Positions 33,010-43,086 are shown, counted from the first letter of the stretch. The stretch is 64,000 nt of DNA from Stutzerimonas stutzeri (GCF_002909485.1 NZ_PPXG01000002.1:124001-188000); one strand, 5' to 3'. Numbers and translations: made by a program. Notes: a model not told the origin generated them from the sequence alone.

Positions 33010-33592
33010 ACCGGGCGTCTGCGCCATCGTTCTCGCCGCGGGGCAGGGCAGCCGTTATCGCGCGGCCGGTGGGGCGGACAAGCTGCTGGCGGCCAGCCTG
33101 GCTGCTGCGTCGTCGCCGCCGGTGCTGGCGGCCACGCTGGCCAACCTTCGTGGTGTCGCCGAACGGCTGCTGGTGGTGACCCGTGCAGACAATCTGCCTC
33201 TGCGCGACTGGCTGAGCGCCAACGCTGCCGACTGCGAGGTGCTTGCGCTGGAATCCCGCGGGCTCGGCCACAGCCTTGCGCAGGCCGTGGCCCAGGCGCC
33301 GGCAGGACGTGGCTGGCTGGTGGCGCTGGCCGATATGCCCTATGTGCAGCCGCGGACCCTGCGCGAGATCGCGGCGGCAATCCGCAAAGACAACCTGGTT
33401 GTGCCGACCTATGACGGCCGCCCCGGCCATCCGCGCGGCATCGGCAGCGCCCATCGCGATGCGCTGCTGCAGCTGGATGGTGATCGCGGTGCCCAGGTGC
33501 TTTTCGCGGCGCACCCGGTACTGGAGCTCGCCCTGAACGATCCCGGTGTACTGCAGGACATCGACCATCCCAATGATCGCCGGCAGGCCTGA
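33002..33592 (+). CDS. mocA: Molybdenum cofactor cytidylyltransferase MocA
   Basis: 196 residues of the MobA-like NTP-transferase fold: AIVLAAGQGSRYRAAGGADKLL at the N-terminus (nucleotide loop and Lys), WLVALADMPYVQPRTL near 101 (metal Asp), PTYDGRPGHPRGIGSAH near 139. Converts Mo-molybdopterin to the cytosine dinucleotide form used by PaoABC/xanthine-oxidase-type bacterial enzymes. GTG start overlaps xdhC. The ~200 bp that follow (33593-33789) hold no convincing gene; the following subunit genes may have their own promoter there. Confidence 0.9.
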   Translation: MPEPGVCAIVLAAGQGSRYRAAGGADKLLAASLAAASSPPVLAATLANLRGVAERLLVVTRADNLPLRDWLSANAADCEVLALESRGLGHSLAQAVAQAPAGRGWLVALADMPYVQPRTLREIAAAIRKDNLVVPTYDGRPGHPRGIGSAHRDALLQLDGDRGAQVLFAAHPVLELALNDPGVLQDIDHPNDRRQA

Positions 33593-33789
33593 AGACCATC
33601 GCCGTAGCGACTACCAAAACCTGCACGAATCAATTGGCCGGTCCGCGCAGCGCCACGCCGTTCGCGGCGAGATGACCCTCAGTCAGCCGCAGCCACTCGA
33701 CCGGCAGGGCTGAACGATTTTCGCGGCACGCCAGTCGTACCCCAAGACGCACGGACAGCGCATACCAACGCCCAAACCGTGAGGCCGCC

Positions 33790-34302
33790 ATGAGCGAAAA
33801 TTCTTCAGCCGCAGGCCAGACCTGCACCATCAGCCTGGAGCTGAACGGCGAACGCCGTGAGCTCCAGGTGCAACCCTGGACCACCTTGCTCGACCTGCTG
33901 CGCGACCAGCTCGGCCTGACCGGCACCAAGAAAGGCTGCGATCACGGCCAGTGCGGTGCCTGCACGGTGCTGCTCGACGGCCGGCGTATCAACAGCTGCC
34001 TGACCCTGGCGGTGATGCACGACGGCGCCAGCCTGACCACCATCGAAGGCCTGGCCAGCGATGCGACGCTGCATCCGCTGCAGGCTGCGTTCGTCAAGCA
34101 CGATGCCTTCCAGTGCGGCTACTGCACGCCGGGGCAGATCTGCTCGGCAGCCGGGCTAGCAGCGGAGAACCGTGCCAGCAGCCGCGACGAGATTCGCGAA
34201 CACATGAGCGGCAACCTCTGCCGCTGCGGCGCGTATCCCAACATCCTCGCCGCCATTGAGGACGCACTGCCGACGCTGCGCGGCCAGGAGGGTGCGCAAT
34301 GA
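33790..34302 (+). CDS. Aldehyde oxidoreductase 2Fe-2S subunit (PaoA/YagT-like)
   Basis: 170 residues with two 2Fe-2S clusters: plant-type [18 protein letters not shown] plus NSCLT, and C-terminal [12 protein letters not shown] with [12 protein letters not shown]. coli PaoA carries a Tat signal; here the N-terminus ([12 protein letters not shown]) has none, so the enzyme should be cytoplasmic. 4-bp overlap with the FAD-subunit gene. First of the 2Fe-2S, FAD, Mo subunit order typical of PaoABC-like enzymes. Confidence 0.93.
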   Translation: MSENSSAAGQTCTISLELNGERRELQVQPWTTLLDLLRDQLGLTGTKKGCDHGQCGACTVLLDGRRINSCLTLAVMHDGASLTTIEGLASDATLHPLQAAFVKHDAFQCGYCTPGQICSAAGLAAENRASSRDEIREHMSGNLCRCGAYPNILAAIEDALPTLRGQEGAQ

Positions 34303-35285
34303 CGCCGTTCAGCTATCAGCGCCCCGAACGCATCGACCAGGCCATCGCCCTGCACGGGCCGCAGAGCCGCTATATCGCCGGCGGCACCAACCTGCTCGAC
34401 CTAATGAAAGAGAACGTGCTGCAACCCGGCCAGCTCATCGACATCAACGGCCTGCCGCTGCGCGAGATCGAGCAGACCGCCGAGGGCGGGCTGCGCATCG
34501 GTGCGCTGGTGAGCAACGCCGACCTGGCCTGGCACCCGCAAATCGAACAGCGCTACCCACTGCTGAGCAAGGCGATTCTCGCCGGGGCTTCGCCGCAGCT
34601 GCGCAATATGGCCAGCACCGGCGGCAACCTGCTGCAGCGCACCCGTTGCTACTACTTCTACGACACCGCCACGCCCTGCAACAAGCGCGAGTCGGGCTCC
34701 GGTTGCAGCGCGCGTGACGGGCGCAATCGCATCCACGCGATTCTCGGTGCCAGCGAACACTGCGTCGCCGTGCATCCGTCGGACATGTGCGTGGCGCTGG
34801 CGGCGCTGGATGCCCGGGTGCATGTGGAGGGGCCGCACGGCAAGCGACGCCTGGAACTGGTGGACTTCCACCGCCTGCCCGGCGACCAGCCGCAGCAGGA
34901 CAACGTACTCGTCGAGGGCGAGCTGATCACCGCCATCGAGCTGCCGGTGGAAGGTTTTGCCAGCCACTGCGCCTACCTCAAGGTGCGTGACCGCGCCTCC
35001 TACGCCTTCGCCCTGGTGTCCGTCGCGGCGGCGCTGGAGATGGATGGCGACATCATCCGCCGCGGGCGTATCGCGCTCGGGGGCGTGGCGCACAAACCCT
35101 GGCGCCTGGAGGAGGCCGAAGAACTGCTCAGCGGCAAGCGTGCCGAACCCGAATGTTTCGCCGCGGCGGCCGATCGCCTGCTGCAAGGCGCGCAACCGCT
35201 CGCCGACAACGCTTTCAAGATCGACCTGGCCCGGCGCGCCATCGTGCGTGCACTGACCGAAGCCGCCGGAGGAACCGTCCGATGA
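34299..35285 (+). CDS. Aldehyde oxidoreductase FAD subunit with 4Fe-4S insert (PaoB/YagS-like)
   Basis: 328 residues. FAD loops: [16 protein letters not shown] near 28-43 and [13 protein letters not shown] near 107. Four Cys at [28 protein letters not shown] and [13 protein letters not shown] match the extra 4Fe-4S cluster of E. coli PaoB and hydroxybenzoyl-CoA reductase-like medium subunits, which ordinary xanthine dehydrogenase lacks. Coupled to both neighbours by 4-bp overlaps. Confidence 0.92.
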   Translation: MTPFSYQRPERIDQAIALHGPQSRYIAGGTNLLDLMKENVLQPGQLIDINGLPLREIEQTAEGGLRIGALVSNADLAWHPQIEQRYPLLSKAILAGASPQLRNMASTGGNLLQRTRCYYFYDTATPCNKRESGSGCSARDGRNRIHAILGASEHCVAVHPSDMCVALAALDARVHVEGPHGKRRLELVDFHRLPGDQPQQDNVLVEGELITAIELPVEGFASHCAYLKVRDRASYAFALVSVAAALEMDGDIIRRGRIALGGVAHKPWRLEEAEELLSGKRAEPECFAAAADRLLQGAQPLADNAFKIDLARRAIVRALTEAAGGTVR

Positions 35286-37483
35286 ACAGCGCCAACTCTC
35301 CACTGGGCAAGCCGCTGGACCGTGTCGACGGTCCGCTCAAGGTCACCGGTAAGGCCTGCTACGCTGCCGAAGCCGATGTGCCGGGGCTGCTGTATGGCGC
35401 CGTGGTGTCGAGCAGCATCGCCCGCGGCCGGATCACGCGTATCGATGCCGTCGCGGCCGAGGCACTGTCCGGCGTGCGACTGGTGCTGACCCACCAGAAC
35501 CGCCCGCCGGTGGCAAGCTACGACGAGCCTTACGAGGACGACGATGCCGCCGACGGCTCGCCGTTCCGCCCGCTGTACAACGACCGCGTGCTCTACAGCG
35601 GCCAGCCACTGGCGTTGGTCGTCGCCGAGACCCAGGCGCTGGCGCGGCACGGGGCGAGCCTCGTGCGCATCGAATACGAGGTCGAAGCGCATCAGACCGA
35701 TCTGCAGGCGGCGCGCGAACAGGCCCATGAAGCACCGGCCGAGCTGCCGGAGCCGCGCGGCGATTTCGACTCGGCGTTCGCTGCGGCGGCAAAACGCGTC
35801 GATTGCGAATACGGCACCCCGGTCGAGCACCACAACCCAATGGAGCCGCATGCCTCCATCGTCCAGTACCAGCCGGGCGGCGAGCTGCTGATCCATGACA
35901 AGACCCAGGGCGTGCAGAACTGCCAGCGCTATCTGGAACAGGTGTTCGACATGGAGGGCAAGATTCGCGTGCTCGCGCCCTTTGTTGGCGGTGCCTTCGG
36001 CTCCGGCCTGCGCCCGCAGTACCAGCTGCCGCTGGCGGTGATGGCCGCACTCAAGCTGAAGGCCTCGGTGCGCGTCGAGCTGACCCGACAGCAGATGTTC
36101 ACCTTCGGCTATCGCCCGCGCACCTTTCAGCAGCTGAAGCTCGCGGCAGATGGCGAAGGACGGCTGCGGGCCATCGAGCACAAGGCCATTGGCCAGACCT
36201 CGCGCTTCGAGGACTTCACCGAGCACGAGGTGGAGTGGTCCGGCATGCTCTACGCCTGCGACAACGTTCGCCTCGGCTACCGCCTGGCGCCGCTGGACGT
36301 CTATACCCCGCTGGACATGCGCGCCCCGGGCGCGACCATCGGTGTCTATGCGCTTGAGTGCGCGATGGACGAGCTGGCCCATGAAGTCGGTATCGATCCG
36401 TTGGAGCTGCGCCTGCGCAACTACACCGACATCAACGGTAACGAGGGCAAGCGCTATTCCAGCAAGGAGCTGCGTGCCTGCTACCAGCAGGGTGCGGAGC
36501 GCTTCGGCTGGTCGCGGCGTCCGGCGCAGCCACGCAGCCTGCGCGACGGTCATCAGTTGGTGGGCATGGGCATGGCCACCGGCGTCTGGGAAGCCATGCA
36601 GATGCCGGCCTCCGCTCGCGCCTGCCTCGACGCCGACGGCCGGCTGCTGGTGACCAGCGCCACCGCCGATATCGGCACCGGCACCTACACCGCGATGACC
36701 CAGATCGCCGCCGATGCCATGGGCCTGTCGATGGCCGAGGTGGAGTTCCGCCTCGGCGATTCCAGCCTGCCGCAGGCACCGCTGGAGGGTGGCTCGGCCA
36801 CCGTGTCCTCGGTCGGTAGTGCGGTGCAACGCGCATGCGCCGGCCTGCGGCAGAAGCTGCTGGACGCCGTACAGCAGTCGCCGGCTTCACCCTTTACCGG
36901 AGCGAATCTGGAGACGGTGGAGTTTGTCGATGGCCAACTGCGGCTGAAATCCGGCGAGCATGCCGTGCCGCTGCGCGACATCGTGCAGGTCAGCGGCGCA
37001 TTGGAAGCCGAGGCCAGCGTCAAGCCCGACGAGAAGCGCGACGCCTGGTCAACCGGGACCCATTCGGCGGTGTTCGTAGAGGTTCGGGTAGACGAGGACC
37101 TCGGCACGATCAAGGTCAGCCGCGTGGTTAGCGCGATTGCTGCCGGACGAATCGTCAATCCGAAAACCGCGGGCAACCAGATCGTCGGCGGCGTGGTCTG
37201 GGGCATCGGCCAGGCGCTCCACGAGGAGACGCTGATCGACCACCGGCTCGGCCGCTACATGAACCACAACCTCGCTGAGTACCACATCCCGGTGAACGCG
37301 GACATTCCGGAGGTCGACGTGATCTTTGTTGAGGAGCACGACGAGATCGTCAATGACCTGGGGTCGAAGGGGGTAGGGGAGATCGGCATCGTCGGCGTGG
37401 CGGCGGCGGTGGCCAATGCGATCTACAACGCGACGGGTAAGCGGGTGAGGGACCTGCCGATTACCCTGGATAAATTGCTGTAG
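35282..37483 (+). CDS. Aldehyde oxidoreductase molybdenum subunit (PaoC/YagR-like)
   Basis: 733 residues of the xanthine-oxidase family. [19 protein letters not shown] at the N-terminus; [19 protein letters not shown] near 237 (Mo-binding); [21 protein letters not shown] near 342; [12 protein letters not shown] near 503; and the catalytic Glu in [19 protein letters not shown] near 695. Oxidises an aldehyde or heterocycle; exact substrate unknown. ATG 35282 overlaps the FAD-subunit stop; the upstream open frame is a shadow. Cofactor is probably the cytosine-dinucleotide form, given mocA. Confidence 0.93.
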   Translation: MNSANSPLGKPLDRVDGPLKVTGKACYAAEADVPGLLYGAVVSSSIARGRITRIDAVAAEALSGVRLVLTHQNRPPVASYDEPYEDDDAADGSPFRPLYNDRVLYSGQPLALVVAETQALARHGASLVRIEYEVEAHQTDLQAAREQAHEAPAELPEPRGDFDSAFAAAAKRVDCEYGTPVEHHNPMEPHASIVQYQPGGELLIHDKTQGVQNCQRYLEQVFDMEGKIRVLAPFVGGAFGSGLRPQYQLPLAVMAALKLKASVRVELTRQQMFTFGYRPRTFQQLKLAADGEGRLRAIEHKAIGQTSRFEDFTEHEVEWSGMLYACDNVRLGYRLAPLDVYTPLDMRAPGATIGVYALECAMDELAHEVGIDPLELRLRNYTDINGNEGKRYSSKELRACYQQGAERFGWSRRPAQPRSLRDGHQLVGMGMATGVWEAMQMPASARACLDADGRLLVTSATADIGTGTYTAMTQIAADAMGLSMAEVEFRLGDSSLPQAPLEGGSATVSSVGSAVQRACAGLRQKLLDAVQQSPASPFTGANLETVEFVDGQLRLKSGEHAVPLRDIVQVSGALEAEASVKPDEKRDAWSTGTHSAVFVEVRVDEDLGTIKVSRVVSAIAAGRIVNPKTAGNQIVGGVVWGIGQALHEETLIDHRLGRYMNHNLAEYHIPVNADIPEVDVIFVEEHDEIVNDLGSKGVGEIGIVGVAAAVANAIYNATGKRVRDLPITLDKLL

Positions 37484-37856
37484 TCGCCGGCGCGCAGGGT
37501 GGGCTTCGGCCCACCGGCGAGGCTGCGGCAGATTGAGCCGCTGATCGTCCCCACGCTGCTGCGTGAGCATGCCATGGTGGACGCTCTGCGTTCGGGGCGT
37601 GTGAACCATTAGAACGGCAGCGGTGCCCGTAGTGGGCTTCAGCCCACCAGTGCAGCAGAACGTTTGCTGGGGGTGGCAAAGGCGGAAAGCGAGTTGCGTG
37701 ATGGCTTGGTTTTCGCCCTGCTAAGCGAGTCACTTGCTCTTGTCGCTTCGTAGACGAAGTTGAGCGGACGGGCTGCGCATCGAACTAATAGGGCAGGCAG
37801 GCCACGGGCCGCCATCGATAAGTAAATTAGCAGCCGATCGCACTACGTTGTCTGTA
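37484..37856. repeat. Gene-free 373-bp stretch with two GTGGGC-stem hairpins
   Basis: GGTGGGC-TTCG-GCCCACC (37498-37515) directly after the molybdenum subunit, and GTGGGC-TTCA-GCCCAC (37632-37647) 117 bp later. These are Pseudomonas dispersed-repeat hairpins; related ones occur at 49614-49680. The rest is AT-richer near the hydrolase start and shows no ORF I can support. Confidence 0.6.
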
Positions 37857-38861
37857 ATGAACACAGCCGTTGCGACAACGGAGCATGTTTTGGAAAGCAA
37901 AGAACGCTGGTCTGCCGAGAGAGACGTCGCACAGGTGCAGCGCTTCAACGAGAAGCTCGCCTGGGCGCCGCGGTTTCGAATTCGTAATCGAGTGACGCCC
38001 CGTTTGATTCAGGGGCTGCTGCGGCTCGGCCAACTGGGCAGTGTGGGCTGGCTTGGCAAGCATGGGCTCAAGGCTGAAAGCCGAGTGGTGGGGGTGGCGG
38101 GCGCTTCGGTGCCGGTGCGGATCATAAGGCCGAGCGGGAAGCCCCGCGGTGTGGTGCTGGACTTCCACGGCGGCGGGTGGGTGATCGGCAACGCTCAAAT
38201 GAACGACAGATTCAATGCTGCCATGGTCAACGACGGCAACGTGGCGGTCGTCTCAGTGGATTATCGGCTGGCGGTGTCGACCCCGATTGAGGGGGTGATG
38301 GAGGACTGCCTGTCTGCCGCACGCTGGCTGCTGGGTGGGGGCTGCGAAGAGTTTGTCGACCTGCCGGTAGTCGTCGTGGGTGAGTCGGCAGGCGGGCATC
38401 TCGCCTGCGCCACCTTGCTCTCGCTGAAACGCTGGCCAGCGCTGCTGCAGCGCGTGGTCGGTACGGTGCTGTATTACGGCGTCTACGACTTGACGGGTAC
38501 TGCGAGCGTTCGCGCAGCGCCTCCCGAGACGCTGGTGCTGGACGGCCCAGGCATGGTGGAAGCCTTGCGCATGCTGACGCCGGGCCTGAGCGATGCCGAG
38601 CGTCGGCAGCCACCGTTGTCACCGCTGTATGGCGATCTCTGCGGCATGCCGCCGGCGCTGATGTTTGCGGGAGGGCTCGACCCGCTCAGGGATGACACGC
38701 TGGAGATGGCGGAGCGGTGGAGCCACGCCGCGCCTGCCGAAGTGCACATCTTGCCGCATTGCCCACATGGGTTCATCCATTTCCCGACCCGCACGGCGGC
38801 CAGCGTGCTTGCCTACAGCCGCGAGTGGATATCGAGTCGACTCGGCGGTGCGTCTGATTGA
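37857..38861 (+). CDS. Alpha/beta hydrolase (HSL family esterase)
   Basis: 334-residue carboxylesterase of the hormone-sensitive-lipase family. Oxyanion motif DFHGGGWVIGNAQ near 100; nucleophile GESAGGHLACATLL near 176; Asp in FAGGLDPLRDD near 273; His in PHCPHGFIHFP near 303. Complete catalytic triad. The ATG at 37857 is 9 bp after a TTG alternative; no strong ribosome site is visible. Flanked by REP-like repeats on both sides, and its first codons are less GC-rich than neighbours, a mild hint of recent insertion. Substrate unknown. Confidence 0.9.
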   Translation: MNTAVATTEHVLESKERWSAERDVAQVQRFNEKLAWAPRFRIRNRVTPRLIQGLLRLGQLGSVGWLGKHGLKAESRVVGVAGASVPVRIIRPSGKPRGVVLDFHGGGWVIGNAQMNDRFNAAMVNDGNVAVVSVDYRLAVSTPIEGVMEDCLSAARWLLGGGCEEFVDLPVVVVGESAGGHLACATLLSLKRWPALLQRVVGTVLYYGVYDLTGTASVRAAPPETLVLDGPGMVEALRMLTPGLSDAERRQPPLSPLYGDLCGMPPALMFAGGLDPLRDDTLEMAERWSHAAPAEVHILPHCPHGFIHFPTRTAASVLAYSREWISSRLGGASD

Positions 38862-38917
38862 GGCGAAGCCGCCACCCGGTCTAGGGCACTGTCCTTGAAC
38901 CCGGCGCTGCTTTGAGG

Positions 38918-38942
38918 CTTGCGGACAAGACGGCTCCCACAG
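38918..38942. repeat. REP-like fragment (TGTGGGAGCCG type)
   Basis: Minus strand reads CTGTGGGAGCCGTCTTGTCC, followed by GCAAG: the common Pseudomonas REP layout. It sits in the 229-bp gap after the hydrolase. Confidence 0.55.
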
Positions 38943-39090
38943 CTCGAGGACCGGCACTAGCGGTGTGAGTGCAGCGATCGCCGTCGAGTCATCCCCTGGG
39001 TGGATGCTGAGTACTATCCCTTTGATGCGTGGGGTATTCTTGCGGCCCTGCCGTCTTTTGAACACGGCGGACTGCAAAGAGAGACCTGAG

Positions 39091-40161
39091 ATGACCGAAT
39101 CCAGCCTGCACGACTGGCTTGTCGCGCATGCCGAATCGTTGGACACCTGTGACACAGATGCCGAGGCGCTGCTCCCGCAGCTGGCCAGTGATGGCTTGAT
39201 CGGCGTTGGCGTACCGACCGCAATGGGCGGGCAGGGCGGCGATCTGGGTGATGCCCTGTGTGCTATCGCCGCGTTGGCCGAGCGTTCACTGACCGCCGCA
39301 TTCATGGCCTGGAGCCAACGCGCCTTTATCGAACTACTGCTGCAGACCCCCAATGCCGCCCTGCGCGAGCGCCTGTTGCCCGAGTTGCTGGCTGGACGAC
39401 TGGCCGGTGCACCGGGGCTTTCGAACGCGATGAAGTTCGTCTCCGGGCTGGAGTCGCTACAGGTACGCGGCCAGCTGGAAGCCGATGGCCGCTGTCGCCT
39501 GGACGGGGTGCTGCCGTGGGTGAGCAATCTGCGCGGTGGCGGTTTTGCCGCCGCCTGCGCTATGGCCAATACGGCAGGTGGCCCGCCGCAGATCTGGGTA
39601 CTGCCGCACGATGCCGAGGGCCTGTCACGCTCGGCGGACTTTGCATTGCTCGGCATGCAGGCCAGTCATACCGCGCGGCTAGAACTGGATGGTGTGCGGC
39701 TGGACCCGGCATGGCGTCTGCACGACACCGCGCCAGCCTATCTGCCGGGCGTTCGTCCCAACTTCCTGGGTCTGCAATGCGCCCTGGCGCTGGGTCTGGC
39801 GCAGCGCTGCCTGCAGATGGCCGAAACCAACATGGGCGGTGCCGAGGCGGTGTTGGGCGAGCCGCTGGCCGCTACCGGTGTGGAGCTGGCAGAGCGTCGC
39901 ACAATGCTGCTGGACGGCCTGCGTGACGGGCGCTTCCGCGAAGATCCGGTCACCCTCTGCGAGCTGCGCATCCGCCTGGTCGAACTGGCCCAGCAAGCCC
40001 TGCAGCTGGAACTGCAGGCCAGCGGCGGGCGCGCGTTTCTCAGCGAATACAACACCGACTTCGCGAGGCGCTGGCGTGAGGCCGCGTTCCTGCCGGTGAT
40101 CACGCCCAGCCTGGTGCAGCTCAAGGGCGAACTGGGTCGAAAACGGATGGCCTGCCAATGA
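39091..40161 (+). CDS. Acyl-CoA-dehydrogenase-like flavoenzyme of an ABC-import operon
   Basis: 356 residues of the acyl-CoA dehydrogenase fold: GLIGVGVPTAMGGQGGDLGDAL near 34-55; AFMAWSQRAFIELLLQ; central beta domain LDGVLPWVSNLRGGGFAAACA; C-terminal helices CELRIRLVELAQQALQLELQ. The usual catalytic Glu motif is not obvious, so it may be a flavin monooxygenase-type member (as in sulfur-compound catabolism) rather than a beta-oxidation enzyme. ATG 39091 is chosen; the stop overlaps the ATPase start by 4 bp, so it likely processes the imported compound. Confidence 0.85.
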   Translation: MTESSLHDWLVAHAESLDTCDTDAEALLPQLASDGLIGVGVPTAMGGQGGDLGDALCAIAALAERSLTAAFMAWSQRAFIELLLQTPNAALRERLLPELLAGRLAGAPGLSNAMKFVSGLESLQVRGQLEADGRCRLDGVLPWVSNLRGGGFAAACAMANTAGGPPQIWVLPHDAEGLSRSADFALLGMQASHTARLELDGVRLDPAWRLHDTAPAYLPGVRPNFLGLQCALALGLAQRCLQMAETNMGGAEAVLGEPLAATGVELAERRTMLLDGLRDGRFREDPVTLCELRIRLVELAQQALQLELQASGGRAFLSEYNTDFARRWREAAFLPVITPSLVQLKGELGRKRMACQ

Positions 40162-40949
40162 CTTTCGCTCAACTTGGCGTGCTGCAGGCCCGCGACCTTT
40201 CCCTCGGTTATCCCACCCCCAATGGCTGGCACGCGCTGCTAGAAGACTTCTCTCTGGACCTGGCGCGCGGTGAGATCGTCACCATTCTTGGCCCCAGCGG
40301 CGTTGGCAAATCCAGCCTGCTGCGCGTGCTGGCCGGATTGCAGCCACCGGCCAGCGGCACGGTCAGCGTGCACGGTGAGGCGTTGACTCGCCCGCATCCG
40401 CGTCTGGCAGTTGCGTTTCAGGACCCCAGCCTGTTGCCCTGGTTGAGCCTGGAAAAGAACGTCGCCTTTGGCCTGGATTTCGCCCGCCAGCCGCGCATCG
40501 ACCGAGACACGCGGCGTGGCCGCGTCGATCAGGCCATCGAGTCCGTGGGCCTGGCCCATGCCCGCGAGCGTTATCCCGCGGCGCTTTCCGGCGGCATGGC
40601 GCAGCGCACCGCGCTGGCTCGCTGCCTGGCGCGCGAGCCCGAGGTGTTGTTGCTCGACGAGCCTTTTGGTGCGCTGGATGAAGTGACCCGCGCCGACATG
40701 CAGCGCCTGTTGCTGCGTCTGGTCGGCGAGTGGGACACCGCCGCGCTGCTGATCACCCACGACATCGACGAAGCGCTGCTGCTATCCAACCGCATCCTGC
40801 TCCTGGGCGGTCGCCCAGGGCGGGTGATCGGGCAATGGCAATTGGACCTGCCGCAACCACGCGAAGAGCTCGTTGAGGAGCTTGGCGCGCTGCGCATTGA
40901 AATCCTCAAGACCCTGCGGCAGGCCAGCCGCGAACCGATTACCGCCTGA
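40158..40949 (+). CDS. ABC transporter ATPase (SsuB/TauB/NrtD type)
   Basis: 263 residues. Walker A GPSGVGKSSLLRVL near 42-55; Q-loop AFQDPSLLPWLSLEKNVAFGL; signature ALSGGMAQRTALARCLAREP; Walker B VLLLDEPFGALDEVTRADMQ; H-loop LLITHDIDEALLLSNRILLL. Powers uptake of a small anion or organosulfur compound with the adjoining binding protein and permease. Coupled to the flavoenzyme gene. Confidence 0.95.
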   Translation: MTFAQLGVLQARDLSLGYPTPNGWHALLEDFSLDLARGEIVTILGPSGVGKSSLLRVLAGLQPPASGTVSVHGEALTRPHPRLAVAFQDPSLLPWLSLEKNVAFGLDFARQPRIDRDTRRGRVDQAIESVGLAHARERYPAALSGGMAQRTALARCLAREPEVLLLDEPFGALDEVTRADMQRLLLRLVGEWDTAALLITHDIDEALLLSNRILLLGGRPGRVIGQWQLDLPQPREELVEELGALRIEILKTLRQASREPITA

Positions 40950-40964
40950 TACCGGAGCACACCC

Positions 40965-42167
40965 ATGGAACTGGACAACCTGATCCCCAGCCGTCGCGAA
41001 TTTCTCAAATTGGGCGCGCTGTTCAGCCTCGCCGGTGCGGCGCCGCTGCTGGCGCTGCAAAAGGCCCGCGCCGCCGTCGACCCGGACGCGCCGGTGCGCA
41101 TCGGCTACCTGCCGATCACCGATGCGACGCCACTGCTGGTGGCCCACGCCAAGGGCATGTTCGAGGCCGAGGGCCTGAAGTCCGAGAAACCCGTGCTGCT
41201 GCGCAGCTGGTCGCAGCTGATCGAGGCCTTTCTCTCGGGCCAGATCAACGTCGTACACCTCTTGTCGCCCATGACCGTCTGGGCCCGCTATGGCAGTCAG
41301 GCGCCGGCCAAGGTGGTGGCCTGGAACCACGTCGGGGGCTCCGGCATCACCGTGTCGCCGGACATCCTCGAACCCAAGCAGCTGGCCGGCAAGCACGTTG
41401 CCATTCCGTTCTGGTACTCCATCCACAACGTGATGCTGCAATACCTGCTGCGCGAAAACGGCCTGACGCCCGTGAGCCTTGGCGCGACCGGCAAGCCTGC
41501 GGCCAATGAAGTCAATCTGGTGGTTATGGCGCCGGCCGACATGATCCCGGCGCTGGCCTCCAAGCGTATTTCCGGCTTTACCGCCGCCGAACCCTTCAAT
41601 GCCCAAGGCGAGGCGCTGAACGTCGGACGGGTGCTGCGCTTTACCGGCGACATGTGGCGCGACCACGCCTGCTGTGTGGTGTACATGCACGAGCGCGACC
41701 TGGCCGAGCGGCCCGAGTGGTCGCAAAAGGTGGTGGACGCCATGGTCAAGGCGCAGCTGTGGAGCCAGAACAACCGCGAAGAGACTGCACACATCCTCTC
41801 CAAGGACGGCGAGCAAAAGTACATGCCGTTCCCCGAGCCGGTGCTGCGCCGCGTGCTGGCGCCCGAGGCCGACGATTGGGCACGCTACGCAGGGGATGGC
41901 TCCGCGCGGCGCATGGATGAGTGGAACGAAAAGCGCATCGACTTCCAGCCCTATCCGTACCCGAGCTACACCGAGGAGCTGGTCAAGCTGCTACAAAACA
42001 CCCTGATCGAAGGCAAGAACGACTTTCTGCCGGGGCTCGATCCGCAGTTCGTCGCGCAGGATCTGGTCGATGACCGCTTCGTCAAGGCGGCGCTGGAAAA
42101 AGTTGGCGGCCTCACAGCCTTCGGTTTCCCGGAAAGCTACACCCGCAGCGAAGTGATCAGCGCCTGA
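40965..42167 (+). CDS. Periplasmic substrate-binding protein (SsuA/NrtA-like), Tat-type signal
   Basis: 400 residues. N-terminal SRREFLKLGALFSLAGAAPL fits a twin-arginine signal (SRRxFLK). Mature part: VRIGYLPITDATPLLVAHAKGMFEAEGL; LIEAFLSGQINVVHLLSPM; GKHVAIPFWYSIHN; ISGFTAAEPFNAQGEAL. This is the NMT1/nitrate-sulfonate-taurine class. Tat export suggests folding or cofactor loading before export. 15 bp after the ATPase, 1-bp overlap with the permease. Ligand not determined by sequence. Confidence 0.92.
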   Translation: MELDNLIPSRREFLKLGALFSLAGAAPLLALQKARAAVDPDAPVRIGYLPITDATPLLVAHAKGMFEAEGLKSEKPVLLRSWSQLIEAFLSGQINVVHLLSPMTVWARYGSQAPAKVVAWNHVGGSGITVSPDILEPKQLAGKHVAIPFWYSIHNVMLQYLLRENGLTPVSLGATGKPAANEVNLVVMAPADMIPALASKRISGFTAAEPFNAQGEALNVGRVLRFTGDMWRDHACCVVYMHERDLAERPEWSQKVVDAMVKAQLWSQNNREETAHILSKDGEQKYMPFPEPVLRRVLAPEADDWARYAGDGSARRMDEWNEKRIDFQPYPYPSYTEELVKLLQNTLIEGKNDFLPGLDPQFVAQDLVDDRFVKAALEKVGGLTAFGFPESYTRSEVISA

Positions 42168-42919
42168 TGAACAAACATCTCGTCACCTGGAGCTTCGGCC
42201 TGGCCGGGCTTGCCGCGCTACTGGGCGTGTGGGCGCTGGCTGCCTGGCGGGTCGCCGATGATCCGCTGCTCGGCCAGTTCGCGCCCTGGCCGACCCTGCA
42301 AACGCTACTGGAACTGCTCGCCAGCAGCGACCTGTGGCAGCACGTGCTGCTGAGCCTTAAGCGGGTCTTCGTCGGGCTTGGTTTGGCGCTGCTCGCCGGG
42401 GTGCCCACGGGCCTCTTGGTGGGCAGTTTTCAGCGTATCGAGCTGACGACCACGCCGGCCTTTCAGTTCCTGCGGATGATCTCGCCGCTGTCGTGGATGC
42501 CGCTGGCGGTGATGCTGCTCGGGGTGGGCGATGCGCCCATCTACTTCCTGCTGGCCTTCGCTGCGGTGTGGCCGATCATGCTCAACACCGCCGCTGGGGT
42601 CAAAGCGCTCGACCCGCGCTGGCTGCAGCTGACCCGCAGCCTGTCGGCCACGCGGTTGGAGACGCTTCGCCACGTGATCATCCCTGGCGTGCTCGGGCAC
42701 GTGCTCACCGGCGTGCGGCTGTCGATCGGCATCCTCTGGATCGTGCTGGTGCCCTGTGAAATGCTCGGTGTCAGCGCCGGGCTGGGCTATTTCATCCTCG
42801 ACACTCGCGACCGCCTGGCCTATTCGGAGCTGATGGCGGTGGTTCTGCTGATCGGCGTGCTGGGTTTCTTTCTCGACGCAGGCGCTCGGATGCTCTACCG
42901 CCGGGTGGTGCACGGCTGA
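42167..42919 (+). CDS. ABC transporter permease (SsuC/TauC/NrtB type)
   Basis: 250 residues with about six helices (e.g. SFGLAGLAALLGVWALAAW, AVMLLGVGDAPIYFLLAFAA, MAVVLLIGVLGFFLDAGA). The EAA-like cytoplasmic loop is seen as KALDPRWLQLTRSLSATRLETLRHVIIPG. Start TGATG shares one base with the binding-protein stop. Last gene of the four-gene operon. About 170 bp then separate it from the convergent acyltransferase gene, with no further feature I can support. Confidence 0.94.
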   Translation: MNKHLVTWSFGLAGLAALLGVWALAAWRVADDPLLGQFAPWPTLQTLLELLASSDLWQHVLLSLKRVFVGLGLALLAGVPTGLLVGSFQRIELTTTPAFQFLRMISPLSWMPLAVMLLGVGDAPIYFLLAFAAVWPIMLNTAAGVKALDPRWLQLTRSLSATRLETLRHVIIPGVLGHVLTGVRLSIGILWIVLVPCEMLGVSAGLGYFILDTRDRLAYSELMAVVLLIGVLGFFLDAGARMLYRRVVHG

Positions 42920-43086
42920 TAGCGCAGGCACGCGCCCTTCGAGCTGAGCCGCTGGAACAGGCTGAGGTTTTCAAGCCGCCGGCGCTTGTCGCTTCCAGGC
43001 GCTCCGCCCAGGCCAGGGCGCCTGCATTGTGCGGCGCTGTATGCGGTTACGCCGTACGTCCCTATTTTCTTTTGTTCTGAAGACCG

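Noticed and set aside
35000-36829. 609-codon minus-strand frame over the molybdenum subunit
   Set aside because: Shadow; the plus strand encodes a full xanthine-oxidase-family protein.
33790-37483. Xanthine dehydrogenase assignment, prompted by the purine permease and xdhC nearby
   Set aside because: Subunit split and the extra 4Fe-4S Cys set match PaoABC-type aldehyde oxidoreductases; no other purine-catabolic genes are seen.
43040-43075. Terminator after the ABC permease gene
   Set aside because: GC-rich partial dyad followed by T-rich sequence, but pairing is too imperfect to call.
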